Below are positions 1-7,742 of a stretch of DNA of 38,548 bases, piece by piece. The position numbers and the translations under genes are program-made. The notes below the pieces were generated by a model. That model worked only from the letters and a program-made list of their open reading frames with translations, ran no database searches and was not told where the DNA came from. Source of the DNA: Gallionella sp. (GTDB lineage Bacteria; Pseudomonadota; Gammaproteobacteria; Burkholderiales; Gallionellaceae); assembly GCA_024654105.1 (NCBI GenBank), contig JANLID010000376.1:1-38548 (forward strand), given 5' to 3'. Position 1 is the stretch's first letter; every line of letters begins with the position of its first letter.

Positions 1-275
1 CATGCCTTCACGTCCGTTTCCGAGCCTTCCACCATCATTGCAATGGGAAGATTAGGAAAGGGCGTAAAGCCGCCCGGTGCGGAGTCCGTAGCCAACGTCA
101 ACTCCAGCGCCTTGGGAAATTTGCCGAATTTGAGCCTTTTAAAGTCCACCAGATTGTCGTTGTCGCTAACCGTCGACGAGATGAATTCCTTGGATTTTTT
201 TTCTTCGAATCGGATCGCCGATTCAATCTCGGCGAGCGTAAACGCGCCGCTTATCTTTAAGGTTATGTTTGGCAT
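1..275 (-). CDS. Hypothetical protein, N-terminal part only
   Basis: An open frame begins with ATG at 275-273 and stays open for 91 codons to the window edge, so the C-terminus is missing. The start is supported by an AAGGAG site about 8 bases upstream, which lies inside the end of the preceding lipoprotein gene. Only two bases separate that gene's stop from this ATG, so the two are almost certainly co-transcribed. The visible part begins MPNITLKISGAFTLAEIES and is a mixed charged and hydrophobic soluble sequence. It has no signal peptide or membrane segment. I do not recognise the family. Its place as third gene after a multi-domain hydrolase and a lipoprotein suggests a linked role, but this is inference. 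Confidence 0.7.
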   Translation of the reverse strand, partial: MPNITLKISGAFTLAEIESAIRFEEKKSKEFISSTVSDNDNLVDFKRLKFGKFPKALELTLATDSAPGGFTPFPNLPIAMMVEGSETDVKA

Positions 276-277
276 GT

Positions 278-1291
278 CTAAGACTCCTTTTCGGTGATTT
301 CAGTGGCTTTAAGACCGAGGGCTCTTGCCCATTTCGGCGTGTCGTTAGGCGTGATCTTATCGACTTCATCTATGAGGGCGTTTTTTGCTTCTTCGAATTT
401 ATCAAAGTCAAATTTTGGCGCGCCAACTTCTTTCAGAACATTATTGATTTCGGCAAGTTTCGTATGATCCTCCGTGAGCGCCGCAACCCTAGAAGTGATC
501 TTTTCCATAGTGATGATTTGGATTCCAGTAGCGGGCTGCAGACTCCGAATTGTGATGCCCCCCGTTTTAGGATCTCGGGTAGGTTGTGTGCTTGCCAGAG
601 TGGCATCGAGCAGATTTCTGACTGTGCTGTACGTGCACGTATCGGCGTGCAATTCGATCCGATTATAGGCTTGGGTGAAGGTAAGTCTCTTTGCATCCCG
701 GCGCAGAGTTATTTCAGACTGCTGCAGCATATCAAGTACCCGTGACTTGATTTTCGCAGTCGTCGGCCCTGCGAGAATAGCTTCATTGAAGTTCTCGGCG
801 ATGCCGCTGTAAGCCGTATTCGCCGCGCCATAGCCTGTCACCCAGTTGGGTATTGCCTTGCCGATTCCGAGAAATGCGGTTCCCAGCTGCCTAATTACGT
901 TGAAATCTTTCTCCTGTAAGTCCAGTCTTCGCTGGACCTCATCGAGCCTCTGAAACCATCGGAGACAATATGCGCTAGTGAGGCCGATGCCTTTATCGAC
1001 GAAGTCGGAAATCTCGTCTGTACCCTTTGGTTTGTCTTTCGCTATATCCAACGCCGCATAGTATTGGGTGATCGGAATTTGCCCCGCTACAACGGCACCG
1101 CTCTTCTCATCGGTGGATGCGTGGATTCCAGGAGGGTTAAACAGGCTTTGCCGGTCAGCGCTGGAAGTCAGCGCACAGCCAGATAACGTGCCAACCATTG
1201 CCAGCGCGAATAATCCTCTTGTGCAGTAAATGGTGATAGACCACGATTCATCGTGTCCGCGTAATGAAAATTTGGTGAGATTTGAGGTCAT
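278..1291 (-). CDS. Predicted lipoprotein of unknown function
   Basis: The 337-residue protein has a basic N-terminus, a hydrophobic segment (about residues 26-38) and a lipobox ending in LSGC with Cys39. It should therefore be processed by signal peptidase II and anchored as a lipoprotein. Residues before the hydrophobic segment are unusually many (about 25), so the true start may be later, but no better start codon with a binding site was seen. The chosen ATG has AAGGGGAA upstream. The mature part is predicted helical and polar, with no enzyme motif that I recognise. It lies 126 bp downstream of the four-domain hydrolase gene on the same strand and directly abuts the next gene. A lipoprotein beside a cell-wall-degrading enzyme could be a periplasmic protector or a delivery partner, but nothing in the sequence proves this. 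Confidence 0.8.
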   Translation of the reverse strand: MTSNLTKFSLRGHDESWSITIYCTRGLFALAMVGTLSGCALTSSADRQSLFNPPGIHASTDEKSGAVVAGQIPITQYYAALDIAKDKPKGTDEISDFVDKGIGLTSAYCLRWFQRLDEVQRRLDLQEKDFNVIRQLGTAFLGIGKAIPNWVTGYGAANTAYSGIAENFNEAILAGPTTAKIKSRVLDMLQQSEITLRRDAKRLTFTQAYNRIELHADTCTYSTVRNLLDATLASTQPTRDPKTGGITIRSLQPATGIQIITMEKITSRVAALTEDHTKLAEINNVLKEVGAPKFDFDKFEEAKNALIDEVDKITPNDTPKWARALGLKATEITEKES

Positions 1292-1417
1292 GTGATTCCC
1301 CTTTTAGAGCAAGTTGTGTTGATGGCGAAACCATAGGGCCAGCATCATTTCATTTTACTGGAATAAAAACATTGTGATGCCGGCTCCATTTGAGCGCCAA
1401 GGTATTTCAATAACCCG

Positions 1418-4288
1418 CTAGAACCCAACCAGATCGTCGACCGGCAATACGAGTGGTGCGCCGGTAATCCGCTCCAGTGTCTTGCTGATGACTTCGACAT
1501 CGTTGTCGAAGCCACCGTGTGTTGCGCTTGCGGTCTTCTCTTGCACATCCGCACCGTTGCCGCGCCGGGTCAGTATTTTCTCCTCATGGTGGACTGTCAG
1601 GCGATCCTTCAGCTTGCTGATTTCCGCGGCATTGCGCCAGTTGGTGAGGGTTTCGGCGGTGTTGGGCGAACCATCCCAGCCGGAATACTGCGGATTGTAG
1701 ACATTCTCCAGGCCGAGGATGGGCATGCGCAAATCGGCCTCGAGCGCGTTGGACACGAAATAGAGCAGGGACTTCTGGTAGACATAGGCCACGTTGTCAT
1801 CCTGCTCGCGTTGATCCGCCAGGATGTCCAGGTACAGCCTGTTCATGATCTCGGCTTGTGATGCGTAATGCCGGTTGGCAAAGGCGACCGTGCAGGCCGG
1901 GGCATACAAATGGACGGACTTGACGCTGTCGGCCAGGTCTTTTTGTTTCAGGTTGCCGAGCAATCTGCCCAGGGCGATGGATCCGGCGGAATGGCCCATC
2001 AGGTGCAGTTCGAATTGGTCGCCCCAACTGCCGGCCAGCGAGCGCAGCGCTTCGGTCAGCAGGTCGCCGCCGCGTCCGCTTTCCGCCGCGAGTTCGGCGT
2101 TTTCCTTCATCTCAGTCCATAAGGGACGGGCGAGCGGGCGTCCGATGGTTTTTTCGACGACGGGATCGCTGATCTTGTCGGTCAGCCAGCCGCCGATGCC
2201 CCCGGCCATGCCCGCCGCGCCGGGGCTGACTTTCTCCGCCAGAATGTTGCCCAGCGATTCGAGCAGGCCGCTCTTCCACACCAGGAACAGCGGGTAGCAG
2301 CCGTTGCCGAGGAAATAGCGCCCCATTGCCTGGGCGCGCTGGATCGCATCTTTTTCACTGTTGAGGCCACCGTGCGCGTAGATCACCAGGCGTTTTTTCT
2401 CGTGCGGGTTCTGCCGGAACCAGGCATCCGGGAGAACGCACGCCTGATTCTGCAGTGTGCGAGTGACGCCATCCAGCTTGTCGAAGCGGCTGACGTGGCC
2501 GTTGTTGCCCAGCACGATGCTGTGCCGGTAGGCGGTTCCCTCGTCCCACCAGTTGGTATGGGCAGCGACGGCGGATGCAGCGCCCGCAACTTCTTTGCCG
2601 CCCGACGCGAGGCGACCCGAGACGACCCCCGGCACGCCCATCGCGGCGACCCAGACATCCATCGCATGCGCCAGCCAATCCGTATAGCTGATCACGGCGA
2701 AACCGCCGGCGCCCCATTTATCGCCCCAGGAATTCTGGATCACGAAGCCGACGCGGTTGAAGCCGACCAGCGCGAAGGCGTGGCCACCGCTGCGCGAGGG
2801 TTTGCCGTCGTAGGCTATCACCGGGAGGGTGGCATGGGATGCCGGCGGCCTGGCGCTGGTTTTGACCGTATCCCAGCCTTTATGGGTATAGGACGAAGCG
2901 TATATCGCGCCGACTTCCTGAATCGCCGCCTGCAGGTCGGTGATGGCCTGAGTGTCGATGCGGTAATACACTCCGAGCGTCCGTTCCACGGCGTCGCTGT
3001 CCCAGCCGGATATGGGCAGGACATTGTCCCCTCCCGCGTAAGACCACATGGATTCAAGGCAGACACCGTTGTGATACCAGCCCTTGAGCGCGCCCCGGCA
3101 GCTTGAGCCGTCGTAGTTCTCGCCCTCGTATTCATCGAAACGCCGGGCGAATTTGTACAACATGCGCGGACTGACCGACTCGAATTTTTTCGGCATTTCG
3201 GCAGATCGCCAACGCAGGTAGTTGACGACGCAGGCCAGGCCGAACCCGGTGCATGCCCCTTCCTGCCCCTGATCCAGAATGAGTCCGGCCTGGGTATAGG
3301 TGCCCATGAAATGCTTGATGTCTTCATCCGGCGGAAATATCTGCGGCAGCGAGTGCGGCGGCGGCAGGTACTGCCGGTCGCGCAGATCCGCCGGGTCACG
3401 CGTTACATTGAGGGATGCCCGGCGCGCCGCGATCGGGGCTGCAGCCCTGGCCAGCGCCCCGACCAGCGGTTTCGCGGCCCACGCTTTCTGCGCCATGCGG
3501 AAAGTGTCGGTAAACCGCTCCAGGCCGTGGCTGCCGCCATTGACTACCTTGCGCGCCGCCTTCAGGTCATCCCTGGCCAGCGCCTTGATCAGCTTGTCTT
3601 TGTTGGCATCGAGATAGGCCGCCAGCAGGCACGCGGCGACTTCCGGCGCGCAGGCGCTATCCGGATTGTCGGCCAGTGCAATGTCGAGCACCTTGCCGAA
3701 TTTTTCGTAGTTGTCGCGCCCGGTCAATTGCACAAAGCCCCGCCCGCGGTAGCGCGCGCCGTCGCCCGGATGCTTGTTGCCCAGTTTGTATTCGTAGGCG
3801 CTGAAGGCGGCCTGGCCGGGCAGCGTATTGAAATGGGATGGCAATTCGGCGATCGGCACGAAACCCTCGGTCTCGGCGCGTATCGTGCCCAGCGCGGTGC
3901 TGATCATGTTTGCGCCGGTCAGGCCGAAGGCTGCCAGTGCCGTGGTCACATACGGCAGATTTTTGGCGATGCTGGATGTCTTGGTGTAAGGAAACAACTT
4001 GCTCACCAATGAGGTGTCCACGCCGACGGCCAATTCTGCGGGCGGCGCAATCCCCAGGGCGGACAGAGTGCGCGGCCCGGCGATGCCGTCCGCCACCAAG
4101 CCCACGCCGGACTGCCAGGCGCGCAGGGCAGTCTCGGTGTCGGCGTCGAATTCATTGCCGGCGGCCAGACCGGGATAAGCCGCAGCGCCGTCGCCCAAGG
4201 CCTTGCGCAAGGCTTTCTTCAGCGTAGCGACCTGTTTGCCGGTGTTGCCCCGCATCAGCAGTAACATTTTGATGTTCGCGCTTTCCAT
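1418..4288 (-). CDS. Four-domain hydrolase: PG-binding, GH19, C1 peptidase, alpha/beta-hydrolase
   Basis: This 956-residue protein appears to hold four modules. Residues 8-80 resemble a PG_binding_1 peptidoglycan-binding domain. Residues 105-270 match GH19 chitinase/endolysin proteins, with a catalytic Glu candidate E139 in RAETEGF and the hallmark RYRGRGFVQLTGR at 180-192. Residues 295-555 form a papain-type C1 peptidase with oxyanion Q340, Cys346 in DQGQEGAC, His503 in GGHAF and Asn519 in QNSWG, so the full catalytic set is present. Residues 630-940 form an alpha/beta-hydrolase with HGG at 639-641, nucleophile Ser767 in GHSAG and a likely catalytic His near 924. There is no signal peptide or membrane segment, so export would need another route, or the protein acts after lysis. 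The start has GGAGG 8 bases upstream; Met8 is an alternative. Substrates are inferred to be peptidoglycan, protein and an ester or lipid. Family calls are by eye. Confidence 0.85.
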   Translation of the reverse strand: MESANIKMLLLMRGNTGKQVATLKKALRKALGDGAAAYPGLAAGNEFDADTETALRAWQSGVGLVADGIAGPRTLSALGIAPPAELAVGVDTSLVSKLFPYTKTSSIAKNLPYVTTALAAFGLTGANMISTALGTIRAETEGFVPIAELPSHFNTLPGQAAFSAYEYKLGNKHPGDGARYRGRGFVQLTGRDNYEKFGKVLDIALADNPDSACAPEVAACLLAAYLDANKDKLIKALARDDLKAARKVVNGGSHGLERFTDTFRMAQKAWAAKPLVGALARAAAPIAARRASLNVTRDPADLRDRQYLPPPHSLPQIFPPDEDIKHFMGTYTQAGLILDQGQEGACTGFGLACVVNYLRWRSAEMPKKFESVSPRMLYKFARRFDEYEGENYDGSSCRGALKGWYHNGVCLESMWSYAGGDNVLPISGWDSDAVERTLGVYYRIDTQAITDLQAAIQEVGAIYASSYTHKGWDTVKTSARPPASHATLPVIAYDGKPSRSGGHAFALVGFNRVGFVIQNSWGDKWGAGGFAVISYTDWLAHAMDVWVAAMGVPGVVSGRLASGGKEVAGAASAVAAHTNWWDEGTAYRHSIVLGNNGHVSRFDKLDGVTRTLQNQACVLPDAWFRQNPHEKKRLVIYAHGGLNSEKDAIQRAQAMGRYFLGNGCYPLFLVWKSGLLESLGNILAEKVSPGAAGMAGGIGGWLTDKISDPVVEKTIGRPLARPLWTEMKENAELAAESGRGGDLLTEALRSLAGSWGDQFELHLMGHSAGSIALGRLLGNLKQKDLADSVKSVHLYAPACTVAFANRHYASQAEIMNRLYLDILADQREQDDNVAYVYQKSLLYFVSNALEADLRMPILGLENVYNPQYSGWDGSPNTAETLTNWRNAAEISKLKDRLTVHHEEKILTRRGNGADVQEKTASATHGGFDNDVEVISKTLERITGAPLVLPVDDLVGF

Positions 4289-4324
4289 TTTATTCGCCTC
4301 CCTCGCGGTGGTTGAACAACGAAA

Positions 4325-4359
4325 AACAATATTGTTAACTACCCGGCAGGGTGGTTAAC
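4325..4359. promoter_or_regulatory. Overlapping palindromes upstream of the four-domain hydrolase gene
   Basis: Positions 4325-4336 read AACAATATTGTT, a perfect 12-bp palindrome. Overlapping it, 4334-4344 and 4349-4359 form 11-bp inverted arms (GTTAACTACCC) with one mismatch around a four-base centre. Both lie 37-71 bp upstream of the ATG at 4288, where a repressor operator or a leader hairpin would be expected. No convincing -35/-10 pair was assigned for this strand. Confidence 0.4.
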
Positions 4360-4405
4360 GGAAGTCTGGTTGCCGGCATTCTGGACAATTGATTTGCTTT
4401 ATACA

Positions 4406-4437
4406 ATAGGCCGAAATGCCTATGTATTTCGGCCTAT
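4406..4437. repeat. Perfect 12-bp inverted repeat with 8-base loop
   Basis: ATAGGCCGAAAT at 4406-4417 is exactly complementary to 4426-4437. It lies in the 339-bp gap (4289-4627) between the divergent hydrolase gene and the djlA remnant. A TATACAAT sequence (4400-4407) just before it on the plus strand could be a -10 box, but no -35 is well spaced. No uridine tract follows, so it is not a classic terminator. Further on, AAACCCG (4502-4508) pairs with 4517-4523 and is followed by a short T run. The rest of the gap shows no gene. Confidence 0.5.
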
Positions 4438-4573
4438 ATATTCCGGCCTGGAGAGGCGCGTTTTCTGTTTGGACGAGGGGGTTCGGGCCGCCTGTTCCGG
4501 GAAACCCGCTGCGCACCGGGTTTTGCCGTGCGGGGAGGGCGGCTGCGGCGGCGCGGTATAATGCGCGCCCTGG

Positions 4574-4598
4574 TTGTGGTTCGACAAGCTCACCACAA
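4574..4598. repeat. REP-like interspersed palindrome
   Basis: TTGTGGT (4574-4580) and ACCACAA (4592-4598) flank TCGACAAGCTC. The motif GTTCGACAAGCTCACCAC is of a kind I know as a dispersed extragenic palindrome in proteobacterial genomes. It lies about 30 bp upstream of the djlA remnant. A perfect TATAAT (4557-4562) just before it lacks a recognisable -35. Confidence 0.45.
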
Positions 4599-4627
4599 AC
4601 GGCCTAATAATTTTCCTTGGAGTTGCC

Positions 4628-5017
4628 TTGTTCAAGCTTATCGGTTTCATTGCGGGTTATTACTTTTTCGGATTCTTCGGGGCGTTGCTCGGCCTGTTCG
4701 CCGGGTCGGTCATTGATCGCATGCGGGCGCTTGGCGCCGGCGCGCTGAACCCGCTGAAGAATGCGCTTCGTCAGGCGGTGTTCCTCGAGACGGTGTTCAT
4801 CTCGATGGGCAAGCTGGCCAAGGCCGACGGGCAGGTCTCGCAGGTCGAGATCGACCATGTCGAGCAGTTCATGTAGAAACTCGGCATGGCAGAGGGGCAT
4901 CGCCAGCAGGCGATTAAATTGTTCAAGCAGGGAGCCGATCCGGCGTTTGACATCGAGCCGACCTATCATAGATTAAAGGGGCCGTGGTCGAATTCAAAGT
5001 CGAGACCTACTTCTTGA
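4628..5017 (+). pseudogene. djlA: djlA remnant: premature stop and lost J domain
   Basis: From a TTG at 4628, with GGAG five bases upstream, the frame encodes a glycine- and phenylalanine-rich membrane segment (FKLIGFIAGYYFFGFFGALL) followed by a TerB-type domain (SMGKLAKADGQVSQVEID). This is the N-terminus of DjlA, a membrane-anchored DnaJ co-chaperone. An in-frame TAG at 4874-4876 breaks it after 82 codons, yet the frame continues with clearly DjlA-like sequence (QQAIKLFKQGADPAFDIE) to about 4978. It then turns into unrelated sequence and ends at 5017. Normal DjlA is roughly 250-280 residues with a C-terminal J domain containing HPD; that part is absent here. The homology stops just before the 3' end of the convergent hicA, so the toxin-antitoxin pair appears to occupy the missing segment. 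Readthrough cannot restore function without the J domain. Confidence 0.7.
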
Positions 5018-5234
5018 GGAATATTTCCGGCTCTATGCCGACCTGTCTAAGGATGGCGCGGAGCGTGCCTTCCGGCATGTCGCCTGGATGATTGGGAAGA
5101 GTGGGATAGCGGCGGTGCTTCTCCGGGTTGAACCAGATTTCATGGGAGCCTGCCGCCCGGCGGTCGAATTCGAAGCCCAGTTGCTTCAATCGCCTGATGA
5201 TCACCCGATAGCTGAAGCCGGTCAGCCGCCCCAT
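5007..5234 (-). CDS. hicA: HicA-type toxin (mRNA interferase)
   Basis: This 75-residue protein has the small double-stranded-RNA-binding-like fold expected of HicA, with the conserved catalytic histidine context GSHEIW and the following basic strand. HicA toxins cleave mRNA when the antitoxin is lost. The gene starts at ATG 5234, where the last base of the upstream hicB stop is the first base of this ATG, so the two are translationally coupled. Here the antitoxin gene comes first, the reverse of the classic hicA-hicB order. The gene runs convergent to the broken djlA, and its 3' end lies inside the non-homologous tail of that frame. Confidence 0.85.
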   Translation of the reverse strand: MGRLTGFSYRVIIRRLKQLGFEFDRRAAGSHEIWFNPEKHRRYPTLPNHPGDMPEGTLRAILRQVGIEPEIFLKK

Positions 5235-5467
5235 CAGGCATTCACGATCATCGGGTAATCGAAGGATTCCGCCGCCTGTGGCAGCAGTCGTTCGACATGG
5301 CGCGCCTCCTGAGCCTCGATCAGCCGCTTTGCCACATCCTGTGCGATCTCGATCGTCTCCTGAATCGTGCGCCCTTGTGCGATCAGCCCCTGCCCCTCAT
5401 CGGAGGTCGCCAGATAGAGCCCTTCCGGCAACCTCTCGATATGCAAATTCACAATACGTTCCATCAT
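5234..5467 (-). CDS. hicB: HicB-type antitoxin (short form)
   Basis: This 77-residue protein resembles the short HicB-like antitoxin family: an N-terminal beta-rich region (EGLYLATSDEGQGLIAQG) followed by a helix (QETIEIAQDVAKRLIEAQ). Unlike the second HicB in this window it has no helix-turn-helix extension. It should bind and neutralise the HicA encoded immediately downstream. Two adjacent Met codons are possible starts; the second (5464) sits at better spacing from AAGGA than the first (5467). A hairpin lies between this start and the aroC stop. Confidence 0.75.
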   Translation of the reverse strand: MMERIVNLHIERLPEGLYLATSDEGQGLIAQGRTIQETIEIAQDVAKRLIEAQEARHVERLLPQAAESFDYPMIVNA

Positions 5468-5505
5468 TTATCCTTCACGATAGCGGCTGTTAGTAGCCCG
5501 CGCAG

Positions 5506-5527
5506 GGCGCAATTATATTATTGCGCC
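5506..5527. terminator. Hairpin between aroC and hicB
   Basis: GGCGCAAT (5506-5513) and ATTGCGCC (5520-5527) form a perfect 8-bp stem with a 6-base loop, 17 bp past the aroC stop on the minus strand. No T run follows in the direction of transcription, so a role as a terminator is tentative; it could also be a hicBA operator. Confidence 0.4.
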
Positions 5528-5543
5528 TAATGTCTTTCACATT

Positions 5544-6632
5544 TCACCGCAACTTCTGCGTCCCACACACCACATCCGCATTCTGCCCGCGATGGCGCAG
5601 CGCATGGTCGATCAGCACCAATGCCAGCATCGCTTCGGCGATCGGTGTGGCGCGAATTCCTACACACGGATCGTGGCGGCCTTCGGTGGAGACCATCACG
5701 GCTTCGCCCGCCTTGTTGATCGAGCGGCGCGGGATGCGGATGCTGGAGGTCGGTTTGACCGCGTAGTGCGCGACGATGTCCTGCCCGGTGGAGATGCCGC
5801 CGAGGATGCCGCCCGCGTTGTTGGACAGAAATCCCTGCGGCGTGAGTTCGTCGCCGTGTTCGCTGCCTTTCTGCGCGACGCAGCCGAAGCCAGCGCCGAT
5901 CTCGACGCCCTTCACCGCATTGATGCCCGTCAAGGCGTAGGCGATTTCGGCATCGAGACGGTCGAACACCGGCTCGCCCCAGCCGACCGGGACGTTGTGC
6001 GCCACCACGGCGAGTTTCGCGCCGATGGAATCGCCGGACTTGCGCAGCGCATCCATGTAGTCTTCCAGCGATTGCACCACGCCGGCATCCGGCGCGAAGA
6101 ACGGGTTGTTGTTCACGTCTTCCCAGCTCTTGAATGGAATGATTATCTCGCCGAGTTGCGCGAGGTAGCCGCGCACCGTCACGCCGTATCTTTCATTCAG
6201 CCATTTCTTCGCGATCGCGCCCGCCGCGACGCGCCCTGCGGTTTCGCGCGCCGATGCGCGTCCGCCGCCGCGATGGTCGCGGATGCCGTATTTCTGCCAG
6301 TATGTGTAGTCGGCGTGGCCGGGACGGAAGGTCTCGGCGATGTTGCCGTAGTCCTTGCTGCGCTGGTCTTCGTTGCGGATCAAGAGCGCGATCGGCGTGC
6401 CGGTGGTCTTGCCGTCGAACACGCCAGAGAGGATTTCCACGGTGTCCGATTCGCGCCGCTGTGTGACATGGCGCGAGGTACCGGGCTTGCGCCGGTCGAG
6501 GTCGGGCTGTATGTCGGCCTCGCATAATGCCAGCCCTGGTGGGCAACCATCCACTATGCAGCCGATCGCCGCGCCGTGCGATTCGCCGAACGAAGTCACC
6601 GTGAACAAGGTGCCGAAGGTGTTTCCAGACAT
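5544..6632 (-). CDS. aroC: Chorismate synthase
   Basis: AroC converts 5-enolpyruvylshikimate-3-phosphate to chorismate with reduced FMN, the last common step of aromatic amino acid synthesis, in the cytoplasm. The 362-residue protein is of normal length. It shows the N-terminal signature GESHGAAIGCIVDGCPPG (from residue 16), the RHVTQRRESD region, the RGGGRASARETAGRVAAGAI signature near residue 122, and the C-terminal PTSSIRIPRRSI and GRHDPCVGIRA motifs. The start gives MSGNTFGTLF, the usual AroC beginning. It is transcribed divergently from the oxidoreductase gene across a 71-bp gap. Confidence 0.97.
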   Translation of the reverse strand: MSGNTFGTLFTVTSFGESHGAAIGCIVDGCPPGLALCEADIQPDLDRRKPGTSRHVTQRRESDTVEILSGVFDGKTTGTPIALLIRNEDQRSKDYGNIAETFRPGHADYTYWQKYGIRDHRGGGRASARETAGRVAAGAIAKKWLNERYGVTVRGYLAQLGEIIIPFKSWEDVNNNPFFAPDAGVVQSLEDYMDALRKSGDSIGAKLAVVAHNVPVGWGEPVFDRLDAEIAYALTGINAVKGVEIGAGFGCVAQKGSEHGDELTPQGFLSNNAGGILGGISTGQDIVAHYAVKPTSSIRIPRRSINKAGEAVMVSTEGRHDPCVGIRATPIAEAMLALVLIDHALRHRGQNADVVCGTQKLR

Positions 6633-6649
6633 GGCCGCATCTCGCTAAA

Positions 6650-6675
6650 TTGACATAGTAAGTCTAACATATACG
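6650..6675 (+). promoter_or_regulatory. Possible promoter for the MDR oxidoreductase gene
   Basis: A perfect TTGACA lies at 6650-6655 in the 71-bp divergent gap. Possible -10 elements are TATACG (6670-6675, spacing 14) and TACGCA (6672-6677, spacing 16); neither has ideal spacing, so only the -35 is convincing. Confidence 0.3.
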
Positions 6676-6703
6676 CACCTTTGTACTCACGCTGTGAAAT
6701 TCC

Positions 6704-7705
6704 ATGAGAGCCATTCTGATGACCGCTCCCGGCAACCCGGACGTGCTGCAGCTGCGCGATATTCCCAAGCCGGAGCTCCCCTCACCGCATCATCTGCGCG
6801 TAAAACTCGCTGCCGCCGGGATCAATCCGGTGGACACCAAGCTGCGCGCCAAACCCACCTACTATCCCGACAAACTGCCCGCGATACTCGGCTGTGACGG
6901 TGCGGGCATTGTCGAAAAAACCGGCCATGCGGTATCGCGCTTCAAAGTGGGCGACGCAGTATTTTTCTGCAACGGCGGCATTGGCGACGAGCCGGGCAAT
7001 TATGCCGAGTACACCACGCTGCACGAGGATTACTGCGCGGCCAAACCCGCCAATCTGTCGCTGCAAGACAGCGCCGCGCTGCCGCTGGTATTGCTTGCCG
7101 CGTGGGAAGCGCTGATCGAGCGTGCCAATCTGCAAGCCGGACAAACCATTCTGATCCATGCCGCTGCCGGAGGTGTGGGGCATGTCGCCGTGCAGCTCGC
7201 GCATCACTTTGGTGCGCGCATCGCGGTAACGGTAGGCGACAATAAAAAAGCCGGGCTGGTGCACGGGCTGGGCGCGGAGAAAATCATCAACTACCGCGCG
7301 CAGGATTTCGTGCAGGAGACATTGAACTGGACGGAAGGCAAGGGCGCGGACGTGGTATTCGACACCGTAGGCGGTGAGACTTTTTTGCGTTCGCTGAATG
7401 CGGTGCGCATTGGTGGCGAAGTGGTCAGTCTGCTCGCCACGCCGCTCGCTGCTGCGGACGTGCAACTGGCGCGGTTGCGCAATCTGTCGCTGGGCTTCGA
7501 GCTGATGCTCACGCCGCAGGTGCTGATCCGGCACGGCGAACGGGTGCGCCAGCGCAGGATTCTGGAGCAGGGCGCGCAACTGGTCGAAGCGGGCAAGCTC
7601 GGTGTGCTGGTATCGCACAAACTGCCGCTGGAAGAGGCGGCGGAGGCGCACCGTTTGATCGAGCAGGGCGGTATGCTGGGCAAAATTATTTTGCTGATGG
7701 GCTGA
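6704..7705 (+). CDS. Zinc-free MDR oxidoreductase, quinone reductase-like
   Basis: This 333-residue protein belongs to the medium-chain dehydrogenase/reductase superfamily, quinone oxidoreductase branch. An N-terminal GroES-like domain (GINPVDTKLRAK, CDGAGIVEKTG) precedes a Rossmann domain with the NADPH-binding motif AAAGGVGHVAVQLAHHFGA at about residues 150-168. The structural and catalytic zinc cysteine clusters of alcohol dehydrogenases are not apparent, which fits the zinc-independent quinone reductase type. The C-terminal KLPLEEAAEAHRLIEQGG is typical of the family. The substrate cannot be told from sequence. It is a single gene: divergent from aroC and convergent with corA. Confidence 0.85.
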   Translation: MRAILMTAPGNPDVLQLRDIPKPELPSPHHLRVKLAAAGINPVDTKLRAKPTYYPDKLPAILGCDGAGIVEKTGHAVSRFKVGDAVFFCNGGIGDEPGNYAEYTTLHEDYCAAKPANLSLQDSAALPLVLLAAWEALIERANLQAGQTILIHAAAGGVGHVAVQLAHHFGARIAVTVGDNKKAGLVHGLGAEKIINYRAQDFVQETLNWTEGKGADVVFDTVGGETFLRSLNAVRIGGEVVSLLATPLAAADVQLARLRNLSLGFELMLTPQVLIRHGERVRQRRILEQGAQLVEAGKLGVLVSHKLPLEEAAEAHRLIEQGGMLGKIILLMG

Positions 7706-7742
7706 TTTCCGTTTTCGCGGCGTGCGCGAATCACGCACCAGC

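Noticed and set aside
4557..4562. TATAAT as a promoter for the djlA remnant
   Set aside because: No -35 element lies at 15-19 bases; the region is GC-rich and the match may be chance.
5592..6527. 311-codon plus-strand frame opposite aroC
   Set aside because: aroC is certain on the other strand, and the translation is composition-biased.
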